A stretch of DNA of 64,000 nt from Muscardinus avellanarius (Eukaryota; Chordata; Mammalia; Rodentia; Gliridae), in the NCBI GenBank assembly GCA_963383645.1, contig OY726574.1, positions 55,727,477 to 55,791,476 of the forward strand, in the 5' to 3' direction. Under the pieces are notes generated by a model. That model did not search any database and was not told the origin of the DNA. It saw only the letters and a program-made list of their open reading frames with translations. Shown one piece after another: positions 42,696 to 53,744 of the stretch (position 1 is its first letter; each line of letters opens with the position of its first letter). Both the position numbers and the translations under genes were made by a program.

Positions 42696-42820
42696 TTTTT
42701 ATTCTTTATTTTGAAACAAGGTCTCACTAAATTGCAGAGGCCTCACTAAAGTAGCTGAGGCTGTCCCCAAAACGCGATCCTCTCTCTCAGTCTTCCAAGT
42801 ACTGGGATTATAGCTCCATT
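42692..42820 (-). mobile_element. B1-dID SINE, continuation of the 42386 element
   Basis: Begins at the linker ('cccatttttattctttattttgaaac') and covers the B1 half to 'tactgggattatagc'. Together with 42386-42456 it makes one whole SINE, implying the 42457-42695 copy inserted into it at the 'ccctag...ccc' junction. Confidence 0.78.
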
Positions 42821-44152
42821 AATTTTTTAAAGTGTTTTAATAATTAATTTTTAAGAGATCTCTTATTTTCTAGGTTTACTTTTACATAGTCTACTTCATG
42901 GATATAATCTGTTATTTTATCTTTCTGAGGATGTAATGGATTTTATAGATTTCTTATCTGTTCCCCTGTACAGTCTCTATCCTAAAATGATTTTTTGTTT
43001 ATGATTGTTTCTGAGAAGTTATTTGCCTTGTATGAAAAGTGTCCATTAGTTACAACTTGCTTACTTTTACCTATGAGTAAGGTGCTGAGGCCAGTACAAA
43101 GTTACTTGTGTTTGAGCAGGACTTAACGAGTGGCTGGCTTACAAGATAAGAAACAAGTACCTAACTATTTTAGGAAATCTCCAGAAGTCTGTGCCTTTTG
43201 ATTTTTTTTTTTCTTTAGGCTGGGCAGCTTATCCAAAAACAAATTCTCTAATTTCCTGATTTGGTTCTGAAAGTTAGGTATCAGTTTTCTGAGCTCCAAA
43301 TATGGGAACACTTGTGGGCTACTGAAATGAATCCTAAAATGTTAAGACATTCTCTTGTGTCAAGGGGTGCACATCCAACAGCGCTCCAATTCATTCACCT
43401 CTTCATTTTCATTTTTACAGTGGAAGATTAATTTTCAATAGCAAGCAAGAATATATAGAATGAAGTGGGAGCAGAATTCAGCCTATTGCAGTTGTAGTCT
43501 CATCCAAAGTTACAATGTCAGGATAGAACAAAGACATGCCCGCTACCTAAACATTCTTCTAATTTGGTTCCTTAAATTCATAGTCTCATTGAAGACTCTG
43601 AAAATACACAACTTTTCATGACTAGCAGAAGGATAGACAACTCTAAGACCGCATCAAAACCTGTGTCTGTCAACTTAATCATAACAACTGATAATATTGT
43701 TGGTGTCTCTATGAGGGTACTTACATCATAGATGATGGGGGGCCCTAATTAAAAGTATCCATTTTATTATTTGTTGGAGAAGGAGTTATACTTTGATACA
43801 ACCCTTTAGTGGTTGGGTTCCAAATGATGGGAGCTGAGAGCATCATTTTTGAACCCTCTGAATGGAAGTGAACTTGGATTCACTTTGGCTTTAGATAATT
43901 TTATTCTGACAATCTTTATATATGACAGTAAGTAAAAATATTAATTAAAAATGGAGAGTCCATAGAGTTGAAAATTAAACCCCACCCCAATAAAAATATT
44001 ATATGCATTAGTAACTGGTAGAAATGTAACTTGGGATGGTGTTCTCTGCATTATTTGGGTTATTGTATTTATGCCTAAAAATGGGACATTTTCAAGCTGA
44101 ATTTCATTAAGAAAAATAAACTGGGAGTATGATTGTGTCATATTAAATTTCA
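42821..44152. other. No recognisable feature
   Basis: 1.3 kb of unique-looking sequence, one of the longest repeat-free spans by eye. No open frame of interest. Confidence 0.4.
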
Positions 44153-44232
44153 GAGATCATATTAAATTTCAGCATTTGTCAATGAAGAGATAGATGCACT
44201 TCTTTGCAAATGCTAAAATTTAATACGATCTC
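44153..44232 (-). other. 80-bp near-perfect inverted repeat (hairpin)
   Basis: Arms 44153-44178 and 44207-44232 are 26 bases each and complementary at 24 positions, with a 28-base loop. In minus-strand RNA both mismatches become G-U wobble pairs, so the stem would be fully paired. The left arm is preceded by a direct copy of TCATATTAAATTTCAG. Could be a MITE remnant or a miRNA-precursor-like hairpin; no family recognised. Confidence 0.85.
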
Positions 44233-44463
44233 AAGACTACCACAGGTAGTGAGTGTATGTCACCAAGTCCCTGGTGATCCATTCTCAGCTGGCCAAGATA
44301 TTTGACTCTAGCGACAATTTGTCCTTCATCTAAGAGAACACAGACAAATTATTCTTAATAAAGGTATAGAATTCCCCTCATGGCTTAAGCCATTCCAGTT
44401 CCGGGGCATAATTTATATAAAGCAAGAAAATGAGAACATAAAATTGTATTTATTCTTTTTAAA

Positions 44464-44742
44464 AGCATTTTATAGTACTGGGCATTGAATATAGAGGCAT
44501 TCCACCTTTATTTGATAAAAAATAAAACAAATTAAGCCTGGGAGTAGAGCCCAGAGGTAGAATGCTCCTGACTTCAATCCACAGTAACCACCAATATATA
44601 CCCCCAGACCTGTTTTATTTTACTTTTTTAGTTTGAAATATGGTCTTGCTACATTGACAAAGCTGTCCTCAAACCTGTGATCCTCCTGTTTCAGCCTCCC
44701 AAGTACTGGGATTACAGGTGTGTACCACCATGACCAGCTCCT
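44464..44742 (-). mobile_element. B1-dID SINE interrupted by part of another
   Basis: Minus-strand host: 'gggcattgaatatagaggcattcc', resuming 'tacccccagacctg' to 'tgtaccaccatgaccagct'. Between them, 44530-44592 is a plus-strand ID half ('gcctgggagtagagcccagagg'). Confidence 0.85.
44530..44592 (+). mobile_element. B1-dID SINE, ID half only
   Basis: Contains only linker end and ID half in the orientation opposite to its host. A strongly 5'-truncated SINE or a local inversion. Confidence 0.8.
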
Positions 44743-45069
44743 TCATGTTTTCAATCTCCTATATTATGAATTTTTTTGTATACTTACTGCTTTATACAAT
44801 TTTATTTCTTTTGTCAGAGAACTAATATATTCTTTTAATGCCCAAATTATCAAGGACAATTTCTGATTGGCTGTTATTTTTCTAAATTATTGAAGCTATG
44901 AAGGTAGGAAGAGGTCATTTCCATGAAAATCAACTATACACAAACTTCTTCTGTGTACCCTGCTTATATTTAGGATGTATACATTGTGTGTCTGAGGCTC
45001 TGCTCAGATTTTGAAAGAATTCTGCAAATAATACTAAATGAGCAAAAGACAGAGAAAACAGTGTTCTCA

Positions 45070-45277
45070 ATTTTTTTTTCAATACTGGGGATGGAACCCA
45101 GGGGCATTCTACCTCTGAGCTACACCCCCTGCCCTATTTTTTATTCTTTATTTTGAAACCAGGTCTCACTGAGTTGCAGAGGCCTCACTAAGTAGCTGAG
45201 GCTGTCTGCAAACTGTTATCCTCCTGTCTCAGCCTTCCAAATGCTGGGATTACAAGTGCCAACATGCCCAGCTTTGT
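45070..45277 (-). mobile_element. B1-dID SINE, standard subfamily
   Basis: 'actggggatggaacccaggggcattctacctctgagc', 'gcctcactaagtagctgaggctgtctgcaaactg', B1 end shortened ('aagtgccaacatgcccagc'). Confidence 0.93.
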
Positions 45278-45327
45278 TTTTAATTTTTATTATAAATATC
45301 ATCTTAAATTAAGAAGAACAATAGTCA

Positions 45328-45505
45328 AATATGAGGGCACATGTCTATAATCTCAGTATTTGGGAGGCTGAGACAGGAAGATAGCAGGTTCAAAGACAGC
45401 CTCAGTAATTTAGGGAGGCCCTCAACAACTTAGTGAGACTTTGTTTATAAAAATATGTCTAAGGGTGAAGCCCAGACGTAGAATGCCTCTGTCTTTACTC
45501 TCCAG
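45328..45505 (+). mobile_element. B1-dID SINE, old copy
   Basis: 'tgagggcacatgtctataatc' to 'cagacgtagaatgcctctg'. Tail grades into a CA array. Confidence 0.85.
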
Positions 45506-45506
45506 T

Positions 45507-45553
45507 AACACACACACACATGCACGCACACACCCCCCCCCCACACACACACG
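45507..45553. repeat. Interrupted (CA)n with C10
   Basis: CA units broken by 'tgcacg' and a ten-C run; the former tail of the SINE at 45328. Confidence 0.93.
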
Positions 45554-45561
45554 GAGTATAT

Positions 45562-45780
45562 AAAAATTCCTGTGACGCCGGGTGTGGTGGCGCACGCTTG
45601 TAATCCCTGCGCTTGGGAGGCAGAGACAGGAGGATCACGCAGGTTCGAAGCCAGCCGCGCGCGCTGGCGTAGGAGACCCTGTTTCCAAATAAAAATGTAA
45701 AAATAGGTCTGGGAGTGTAGCCCGGAGATAGAAGGGCTTCCAGGAACCCCAGTACCCCCCCAAAAAAAAATTCCTGTGAC
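45562..45780 (+). mobile_element. Young B1-dID SINE, 'gttcctgg' subfamily, with duplications
   Basis: The SINE (45577-45765) starts 'gccgggtgtggtggcgcacgc' and contains 'agccgcgcgcgctggcgtagg' and 'gggcttccaggaaccccag'. AAAAATTCCTGTGAC is exact at 45562-45576 and 45766-45780. CpG-rich and hardly diverged. Confidence 0.97.
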
Positions 45781-46394
45781 TTAATGGTTATCTTGGCAAT
45801 ATGAGCCTTTTATTCTTTTAGTACTTTTAAAAATTTACCAATTTATAAGTTTAGGGCTGAGAAGAAGAGCTCCCCCATTTTCTGAAGGTTAGCCAGGAAT
45901 TTTCCCTAAATGTTATGCATTGATGAAAAGGCAGTCATTTCCATAATATGTGCTATGTTTAACTTTTTTCTTTTCCTCCAATTTCTTGAGAACTTACTTT
46001 TAAAATAATTTCACAAGAATTATTTTGTATATGTTTCAAAGCCATTTGAAATAATTTGCATAAAATATGGGTGAAATATGTGAGAAAAACTGAATGCTAA
46101 TATTTTCAAAACCCCCACATTGGTTTTATTAAAAGCAATCAAACTTGCAGATATTTAAAAAATAATTAAAAAATGAAAGAGAAATATGTGTTAAAAGACA
46201 AATAAAAATGTACTTGAACTTAGAAATATATAGAAAATAATGAGATGGAAAGGGTTACAAATAAGAAAACCATTCAACAATGAGGACTAGATTCTAAAAT
46301 AGTGCTCTAAAGGTGGTATGGGTAATCAAAGTTGATTGGGGAACCAGATATTTATATCCTGACTGAGGATAGAAATGACCATTCAGAGGCATAG
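45781..46394. other. No recognisable feature
   Basis: AT-rich unique-looking sequence. Confidence 0.4.
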
Positions 46395-46960
46395 TCTACA
46401 GTAGGTCTTGTTATACCATTATGGGATGGAAGCAGAATGCCGCAGTGGTGCTCTTGAGGTTGAGGACAAGCCGGCCAGGAGGACATTCAAGGAGGGAAGA
46501 CAACAAGTTGTGGCCCACACAGTTTTTATTGCCTGGAGGAGTGCTCTGTGTAAAGGCCCAGTTGATGGTAACTCATAGACTGCTCAGGCACCTGGATCAG
46601 AAGTTGTTACTGAGGTCTAACACTTAACAAGATGTGGTTTCCCTGAAGGTTGAAGGGGGCTTAACCTTTTCCCTGATCATACTACCACATCAATGACATG
46701 GTCACAAGAGGACTAGGTCAGTAACTTGCTTCTCCTAGAGGAAGGGCAAACAATGCTGTCCATAGATCCCTACAAGCTTATACTTGCTTTGGTTTTTGAT
46801 ATATCTGCCCTTGCCTGCCTAAAGCTGCTACTGCTTCTAAATTGGGCTGGGGTCTCCAAGTCTCTGCTTATCACTATCTCCTTTGAAGAACTTCACAGGG
46901 AGCCTGAGGTAATGTGGGGCAACCTCAGAGGATGTACAGCCACAGCAGGCATGCTGGCAT
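46395..46960. other. GC-richer unassigned block, LTR-like
   Basis: A sharp rise in GC and a minus-strand polyadenylation-like 'tttttatt' (46522-46530) suggest LTR-derived DNA in minus orientation. No TG...CA ends could be fixed. The 133-codon frame at 46726-47127 runs from here into the next LTR and looks like chance. Confidence 0.35.
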
Positions 46961-46969
46961 GGTCAGAAC

Positions 46970-47225
46970 ATGCCTTAGTTCATTTCATGCTGCTACAATG
47001 TAGTACCTCTGACTTGGCCATATATAAAGATAGGAAGTTTATTTTCACAGTTCTAGAGCCTTCTGGAAGCTTGAAAGTCCAATATCAAGGTGCTGTCATC
47101 TGTTGGGGGCCTTCTTGGTCATCATAACATGGTGAATACTTCACTAGGAAAGAGAGGTTGAGAGAACAAGACGAAGGAAAGTCAAGAAGCAGAACTTACT
47201 TCTTATTACAAAGCCACTTCTGGGT
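46970..47225 (-). mobile_element. ERVL-MaLR-type LTR
   Basis: 'ttagttcatttcatgctgctac', 'ggaagtttattttcacagttctag', 'gaaagtccaatatcaagg', 'ccttcttggtcatcataacatgg' follow MaLR order in reverse complement. Confidence 0.72.
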
Positions 47226-47629
47226 TTGAATGTTACCTGTGGGTCCTTTTCCTCAGTCCATATAGAAATAATGAGCCAGGAAATTCAGTTGCAAAGTTAA
47301 AGTAGGATTTATTTCATGGCAAACAGAAATAGCACCACACAGAGAGAAGCATGTGGAGTATCTTGAGAGAGATCCTGCTGCCCTCTGGACTCCCAGATCT
47401 TATATTTAGGTCTTTTCAAGGACAGCTGGTCTAATCTGACATCAACAAGCTTAGTCAACAACTACATGAGGGGATAGATGGTGTCTTCTACACCTCCTTT
47501 CAGTCCCAGGGTCTATAATGTTCTATATCTCAGTGTCTATTTATCTTGTCTTGTTGCCATGCTGACCCATGAGCTCTCTGCCTGATACAGCTCAGCTTTA
47601 TTGCTTTGCCAACAGGCCAGCAATTATAT

Positions 47630-47693
<64 letters not shown>

Positions 47694-48320
47694 CTGCACC
47701 AGCTGCTCACCGAATGCTAATGCATTCAGAGCTTGCTTTGTAACAGCATATGGATTGCATACTCCATATGTCATGGCCAAGGTCACAGAGCAAAGGGAAA
47801 GGGGAAGCACTGGGTGGTAGCAGGTGGGGATGCATGTAATTTCTCTGCCCAAGTGCATCACAAGGGGCTTCAGCTACTTTTGCATTATTTTTCCTGATAG
47901 TTAATACCAGGTCAGAATATATTCAAGTTTAAAATGTTTACTATTTCAAGTTCTAGAAACACTCCAGTGAACTAAGTGAAATCCTCAGGAAGTTTGAGAC
48001 CTAAACAATACACCATAAATCTTGCCACCCTTACCTTGACCAAGAGTCATCTCCAGAGACAAAGCTCCAGTTTTTCCAGTTCAACTATAAAGTAGCTCTA
48101 AACACCGTACTTGCTGTGTCCCATGATGGTGGAGTAGGAAGCAAGAGTGGGGCACAGAATGTTCCCAGCAGATGGAAGAGATGTTTCCATCAGCATCCTT
48201 ATAGCTATAACCTAAAAGACTGACTACATGACTTAGAGGAAAGAAGGTTACGGTTTCAGGTTTGGTCCCTCTGAGGCCAGGGTCCAAGGATCTCAGGGCA
48301 TGGTAGCCAGAGGCAGAAGG
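47226..48320. other. Unassigned 1.1-kb block, possible retroviral LTR
   Basis: 'aaagttaaagtaggatttatttcatggc' near the left side resembles the polyadenylation region of a retroviral LTR in minus orientation. A (TA)n-T array (47632-47693) interrupts it. No coding remnant of gag, pol or env was recognised. Confidence 0.35.
47632..47693. repeat. (TA)n followed by oligo-T
   Basis: About 23 TA units then T15, the same composition as the arrays that replace SINE and L1 tails elsewhere in the window. No SINE is attached here. Confidence 0.95.
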
Positions 48321-48324
48321 CAGG

Positions 48325-48592
48325 AGGGTACATGGGCTGTGCTTCTCACATCATGGAGGTGGGAAGCAAGAGGGAGAGCAGGGTGGGGAGGATCCTAACA
48401 TAATTCCAAGGCCACTCCCCCAGGAATCTATCTCCTCCAGCCACACTTACCAGCCCAGGCCAGCCCTGGGTTATATTCATTACAATTTATTTATCCACTA
48501 CTGAGGTAAAAACCCTCATGACTCAATTGCATCAATTCCAGACATGAGTTCATGAGTTCTACAAGGACCATTCTATTCCTAACTATAACAGG
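48325..48592 (-). mobile_element. ERVL-MaLR-type LTR, 5' part
   Basis: 'cacatcatggaggtgggaag', 'aattccaaggccactccccc', and the right end 'attcctaactataaca', the complement of a MaLR start (TGTTATAG...). Confidence 0.62.
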
Positions 48593-49629
48593 AGGCTCTG
48601 GGCCCACATGAGAAGAGGTGATCATTGATTATCCAAGATCAGATTTATTCTCAGGGCAGCTACATCCAGTCTCAGATTTAATAAAAATAGGATGCAAGGG
48701 CCAGAAAATAGTCTCACATATTAATTAGAAGAAATTCCTATCATTCTTTTTCTCTGCATCAGGAAACCTGAAAATTCTCAAGGTAGTTCTGCCTCTCTGT
48801 CCACAGGTATGTCTCTTATGTCTTGTGTCCAGTGGGTGGTGGTGTCTGAGTTTGCACAGAGGGGCCCAAAGGGATGAAGAAGCTGTAAAAGGAGGAATGT
48901 ACTCCTATGACGTTTTGCTCACTGTCAGAAATCCCCTCGGCCCTGAATCTCTGGGCCTATTTCTGTAGCCCTTGATTTGCTCTCTAGCTATTGGGAACAG
49001 CTCCTTACCTTCTGCAGGTCCCACAGACTAGTTCTGCTGAAGTTTCTCTTATTTTCTTTTTTTACCACCTCAGGCTCATTTCAAAGCCAGAATGAATCTC
49101 TTAGAATGCTGGTTATGGCCTGCTGTTCCCCTCAAGCTATTACACAACTACTTTGGCTTGCTAAAGCTTTTCAAGTTAGCTCAACACTCAAGAAAACAAG
49201 CCTGTATGAAACAAAATAGAAGAGGCATAAAGTTTTTTTTTTATTAGTTTTAGAAATAACAAAGAACAGAACTTATATATGAGTTTCAATGTTAGTACCT
49301 GAGCAGATCAATCAGTTGTGACAACTATAGTAGTGGGAATAGTAACTCACAGTAACTGAGTCCAGAGACACAAGGTTTATTTCAAATGACAGTAGAGCTA
49401 TTCTGGTGGGCCTGGAATGGCACTCTGGGTTTTACTCCATCTTTCCTTCAAGCTCCACAATAGTCCATTTGATGTAGCCTCTTGCAAATGAGGAAAGCTG
49501 AGATTTCCTGAAGGCTGAGTAACCTGATCAGCCTCACAGAACAGTCTTGTCAGGGATGTGGCAGGGGGGATGGCAACACTAATGTCACACATTTGAGTTG
49601 ATCTTTGGGTTTTTGATTCTTTGCAAACT
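48593..49629. other. No recognisable feature
   Basis: Average-GC unique-looking sequence. No exon or repeat was assigned. Confidence 0.4.
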
Positions 49630-49636
49630 GAATTTC

Positions 49637-49827
49637 TTGTAATGCCAGTATTTGGGAGGCTGAGACAAGAGGATCGCAGGTTTGTGGCCAGCCTCAGCTA
49701 CTTAGTGAAGCCCTCCGCAACTTAGTGAGACCCTGTTTTAAAATAAAGAATAAAAATGCAGGCTGGGAGTATAGCTCTGAGGTAGAATGTCCCTGGGTTC
49801 AACGCCAAATTCTGCAAAAAAAAAAAA
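49637..49827 (+). mobile_element. B1-dID SINE, 5'-truncated
   Basis: Begins within the B1 half at 'tgtaatgccagtatttgggagg' and runs through the ID half to an A12 tail. A short GAATTTCT repeat flanks it (49630-49637, 49828-49835). Confidence 0.88.
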
Positions 49828-49835
49828 GAATTTCT

Positions 49836-50594
49836 CTATTGTAAGAGTTGGAAAAGAATAGCCAGTGGCCCAAATGTGTCTTATTGACTTTGCTTTTAAA
49901 TACTATCACTTAAACTCACTAGTTTACATCTCTATGTAGTTGCTTTCATACTACAGGAGTGGAGATTAGTAGCTGTGACAGAGAACAAGTGTCCTGCAAA
50001 GCCCAAATGTTTAATGCTCTAGCTCTTAAGGAAAAAAGTGTGCCTAGCTCTGTCTTGTTGCCCAACCCCTTTATAATGTTTTGGAGAAACTCTGCTCTTA
50101 TTTCTCTCTCTTTATTCCTTCATGTTGGATTCTAAGATCCATCTGATAGGTGGAAGTTAAATTCTTTCTAGATAATCCTCCAGCCATTTTTAGAATCCTT
50201 ATTCTGCTCAAGATTAGCAGTTGCTGTCTTTCAGTCTCTATAGTAAAGCTCCTAATATGTCCCATATTTTCCCCCGGGTTTTCAAGCAGAAGTATATTTT
50301 GACCTCTGCCTTCTGCCACAGAGTTCTTGGGTGCTTGCAGAACCTCTGATAGGCAACATTTTAAAAAGTCTGAGTATCCACATTACTCTACTTGGTACCC
50401 ATAACATCTCATGACCCTTACATCAGTGCTCTGGGATCTGCCAGGACTGCCTGTTAAACAGCAGGACTGTGTTCCGTCTGGAGGCTGCAGAGGACAGTCT
50501 GCTAACTTGCATTTTCCAGTTACTAGAGGTCACCTGCATCCCCTGGCTTCTGCCTTCATTCCCCTCTTCAAAGCCAGCAGCCTAGCATGTCCAC

Positions 50595-50597
<3 letters not shown>
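49836..50597. other. No recognisable feature
   Basis: Unique-looking sequence before the long CT array. Confidence 0.4.
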
Positions 50598-50663
<66 letters not shown>

Positions 50664-50933
50664 TCTCTCCCTCCCTCCCTCCCTCCCTCCCTCTCTCCCT
50701 CTCTCCCTCCCTCCCTTTCTTTCTCTCTTTCTCTCTCTCTCCCTCTCTCCCTCCCTCCCTCCCTCCCTCCCTCCCTCCCTCTCTCTCCCTCTCTCCCTCC
50801 CTCCCTCCCTCCCTCCCTCCCTCCCTCCCTCCCTCTCTCTCCCTCTCTCCCTCCCTCCCTTTCTTTCTCTCTCTCTCCCTCTCTCCCTCCCTCCCTCCCT
50901 CCCTCTCTCTCCTTCTCTCCCTCCCTTTCTCCC

Positions 50934-50987
<54 letters not shown>
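50598..50987. repeat. 390-bp (CT)n/(CCCT)n polypyrimidine array
   Basis: Pure CT arms at both ends (50598-50660 and 50944-50987) enclose blocks of CCCT, with short CTTT patches. All-pyrimidine on the plus strand. The 202-, 197- and 133-codon frames across it are low-complexity artefacts. Confidence 0.97.
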
Positions 50988-50989
<2 letters not shown>

Positions 50990-51099
50990 ATTTGTTTCCT
51001 CTTTTCACCTTTCCTCTGACTCCATCCTCCTCCCTCCCTCTTAAAGGAACACTTGGGATGGCACTGGGATCATCAGGACAATCCCCCCATATTACAGTC

Positions 51100-51742
51100 C
51101 TTTCCTTCATTGCATCCACAACCCCCTTTGCCCTTTTAATCACCATTCTCGCCACTGTCATCTAAATACTTGATATACAAAACTTAAAGGAAGAGAATTC
51201 TTTTTTTTTTTTTTTTTTTTTTTTTTGCAGGTCTGGGGATGGAACCCAAGGGCATTCGACCTCCGAGCTACACCCCCTGCCCTGTTTTTTTTTTTATTTT
51301 TTATTTTTTATTTTGAAACCGGGTTTCACTGAGTTGCAGAGGGCCTCACTTAGTAGCTGAGGCTGTCTGCGAACTGCGATCCTCCAGTCTCAGCCTCCCG
51401 AATGCTGGGATTGCAAGTGTGCCCACCGCGCCCGGCTAAGAGAATTCTTGAGGCTCACAGTTTTGGGGGTTTCAGCTGATTAGGCCATTTCCAAAGCATA
51501 AGTGGTGGCAGTAGTTCAGGTGCCCGGGGGGATGGTGCTCTCACGTCATGGAGGCTGGGAGCAGGGGCTCACCTCACTTGTGTGTGTCAGCACCAGTAAA
51601 TCCACTCAAATTATCAATCCACAATGGATCTGTTCATGGATGAGATTAGAACCCTGAGTCAATTATTTTACCTCTGGACATGTTTGCATTGTTGGCACAT
51701 GAGACTTTCCAGGGGACGTTCTACGTCCAAACCATAACACTG
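51100..51742 (-). mobile_element. ERVL-MaLR-type LTR carrying a SINE
   Basis: Right end 'ccaaaccataaca' is the complement of the canonical MaLR start. 'gcccggggggatggtgc' and 'cacgtcatggaggctgggag' are typical inner blocks. Split by the SINE at 51203. Confidence 0.68.
51191..51449 (-). mobile_element. B1-dID SINE with 12-bp duplications
   Basis: The SINE (51203-51437) has a T26 tail, 'ctggggatggaacccaagggcattcgacctccgagc', and 'gaactgcgatcctcc'. Duplication AAGAGAATTCTT exact at 51191-51202 and 51438-51449. Lies in a MaLR LTR. Confidence 0.96.
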
Positions 51743-52910
51743 TAGAAGGTAACAGACTTGGCAGCTCTGGGGATCAGGAGGTGGGCATCTTTGAGGAGAC
51801 GTTACTGAATCTACTTCACCATCACCATCTTTTCCTCTTTATTTAAAGTGGCCCTGTTTGCTACATAGTATCCAAAGTGCATCAGAGAAAGGAATGCCAC
51901 AACACTAGGCTTCTAGAGACATCTTTTGGCTTCCACCATGCTCCCTGAGGCCTCTGCTAATCCCCTGGGTCCTACCTTCTTTCTGCTTCTGAAGTTTCAC
52001 ATTCTGAAGCCCCTTGTTTCTCTGGAGTTCAACATGCTGCCTCTGCTGGGATCTCTATCAAGTGCACAGTCTAGCGTCATAGGTCCATCTGGTTCCTGCA
52101 TCCAGACACTGCTTACCTTCAACACTGCCCAGAGGCCAAGTGGTAGAGATGGGCAAGAATCCCTGACTGAGGGCCAGCGTTGTCAGGGAAGTACTTGGCC
52201 AGTCCAACTTGTTAATAATGTAGATAAGAGAAAGTTGTTGGAATTCCATCCGACACAGCCCTCACCTCCACACCCCTTTTGATTTCCTCATTGGTAAAGT
52301 CTACATGACCTATTTCCAGCTTTAGTTCTGGACACCAAGTTTCTTTTTCCCCACGCACAATATTATCCCTTGGCTCCTAGAAAAAGCACAATTCCTGAAT
52401 GTTTGTAACCATTACAACCTGGCTTGGTCATGACTCCTCTTACTTTCCTGTCTACCTGGCATCTGGGGAGATTGCACATGCAATCCTGGGACCTAAAGTA
52501 ACTATGTGAGCTGCATTACTTCTCTTTTCTGTATTTAAGGAAAAAACAAAAGTAAATGAAATTTTAAAAACTCAAATTAAAATCTTGGGTACATTTTATT
52601 TTTCAGAAATTTACCAGAGAAATTGTTGACAGGAGGAGTAAGATTGCTCACTTTAATCACTAGGGGAGAAACAGCTTCTCATAGCTTGAAAACAGAGACC
52701 CAAAGTCAAGAACTGGTCATGTGTTCAGTGGATGCCTCTGCCTACTGATTCAAAGTTTGACCTGTTATTAATTATTTTCTTATTCTCTATTGTTTTTTGG
52801 CTTCATGTCACTATCTAAAAATATTTTAAAATCCTTGAAACTAATTAAAATATAGAAATATTTGTTGAGGCACTGTAGCCAATGACCCATCCATACAAAG
52901 ACAGACTTTC
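51743..52910. other. No recognisable feature
   Basis: Average-GC sequence. A 118-codon frame at 51926-52282 has no recognisable domain and no supporting splice context. Confidence 0.4.
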
Positions 52911-52919
52911 TGGATGAAT

Positions 52920-53143
52920 GTTTATTTATTGATTGATATTAGAGATTGAACTCAGGGCTTTTCTACCTCAAAGATACACCCCCAGTCCATTTTATTATTA
53001 TTTTTTTTATTATGAAACAGGATATTATGTTAAGTTGCTGAGGGTTTCACTAAATTGCTGAGGCTGGCCTTACACTTGCAATCCTCCAGTCTCAGCCTCC
53101 CAAGTATGCTGATGACAGGCATGTGCCACCACATCTGGCTGGA
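52920..53143 (-). mobile_element. B1-dID SINE, older copy
   Basis: 'agagattgaactcagggcttttctacc', linker, 'gctgaggctggccttacacttgc', 'gcatgtgccaccacatctggc'. Flanked by a TGGATGARTR-type repeat (52911-52920, 53140-53149). Confidence 0.9.
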
Positions 53144-53740
53144 TGAGTATTGATTAGGAGAAACCCTTGGCAAAGAAGTGGGTGTTGCCTAACCACTCAT
53201 TACATTCTAGACATTACATAGGGTTCTGGTAGGGTTGATGTTACAATTTCTAGAATTTTTGGATCACATGGCAGGAAAATACCCACTCCCACCTGGTATA
53301 AGCAGAGCCTGGAGCCAGAACTGATGGTCATAACCTCAGCAATGTGTGGGATTGCTCACCTTCAATACCTGGGCACAGCAGATATCCCAGAATCTCTGAG
53401 AAGGAGGTCAGCTCTGGGATGTCAACAGTCAAGAAATCAGAGACTCAGTTGTAACAAGTTAACCTCACCTGCCAGTCTACTCCCCTGATCTCAAGGCACA
53501 CATTTATTTCTGGATGGAAAGGGTCAGTTCTGGTCACACATTTATTTCTGGTCTGGAAAGGGTTTGACAAGGCCATGGCTAGTAAACGTGTGGTGTGAGG
53601 TTGAACGTGGCTGATGTCTGCTGCTACAGCATGGGGTTAGGGCAATGAGAAATAGGGCAGAATACTGTGGGGCAGGTACAAGGTAAAAATCTATGCTTTA
53701 ACTAATTTCAGGATTTTCAAATGCTTTTTAACATTTTTAT
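53144..53740. other. Unassigned, with a 38-bp imperfect tandem repeat
   Basis: CACACATTTATTTCTGG recurs at 53497 and 53535 (period 38) with similar following sequence ('tggaaaggg'). Otherwise unique-looking. Confidence 0.6.
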
Positions 53741-53744
53741 AATT

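Noticed and set aside
45507..45553. CRISPR-like spacing or telomere-like repeat
   Set aside because: It is only an interrupted CA/C array from a SINE tail; no repeat-spacer structure exists anywhere in the window.
46726..47127. 133-codon open frame on the plus strand
   Set aside because: Its second half reads through a minus-strand MaLR LTR; no domain or splice context is visible.
46970..48592. One MaLR LTR split by an insertion at 47226-48320
   Set aside because: The inner 'catcat...catgg' block occurs in both pieces, so they overlap in content and are more likely two separate LTRs.
50411..51161. Long open frames of 202, 197 and 133 codons with SLSLPPSL- or RERGGREG-like repeats
   Set aside because: They are translations of the CT/CCCT polypyrimidine array on both strands; simple repeats have few stop codons.
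51926..52282. 118-codon open frame as a candidate exon
   Set aside because: No recognisable protein motif, and no splice sites or neighbouring exons to support it.
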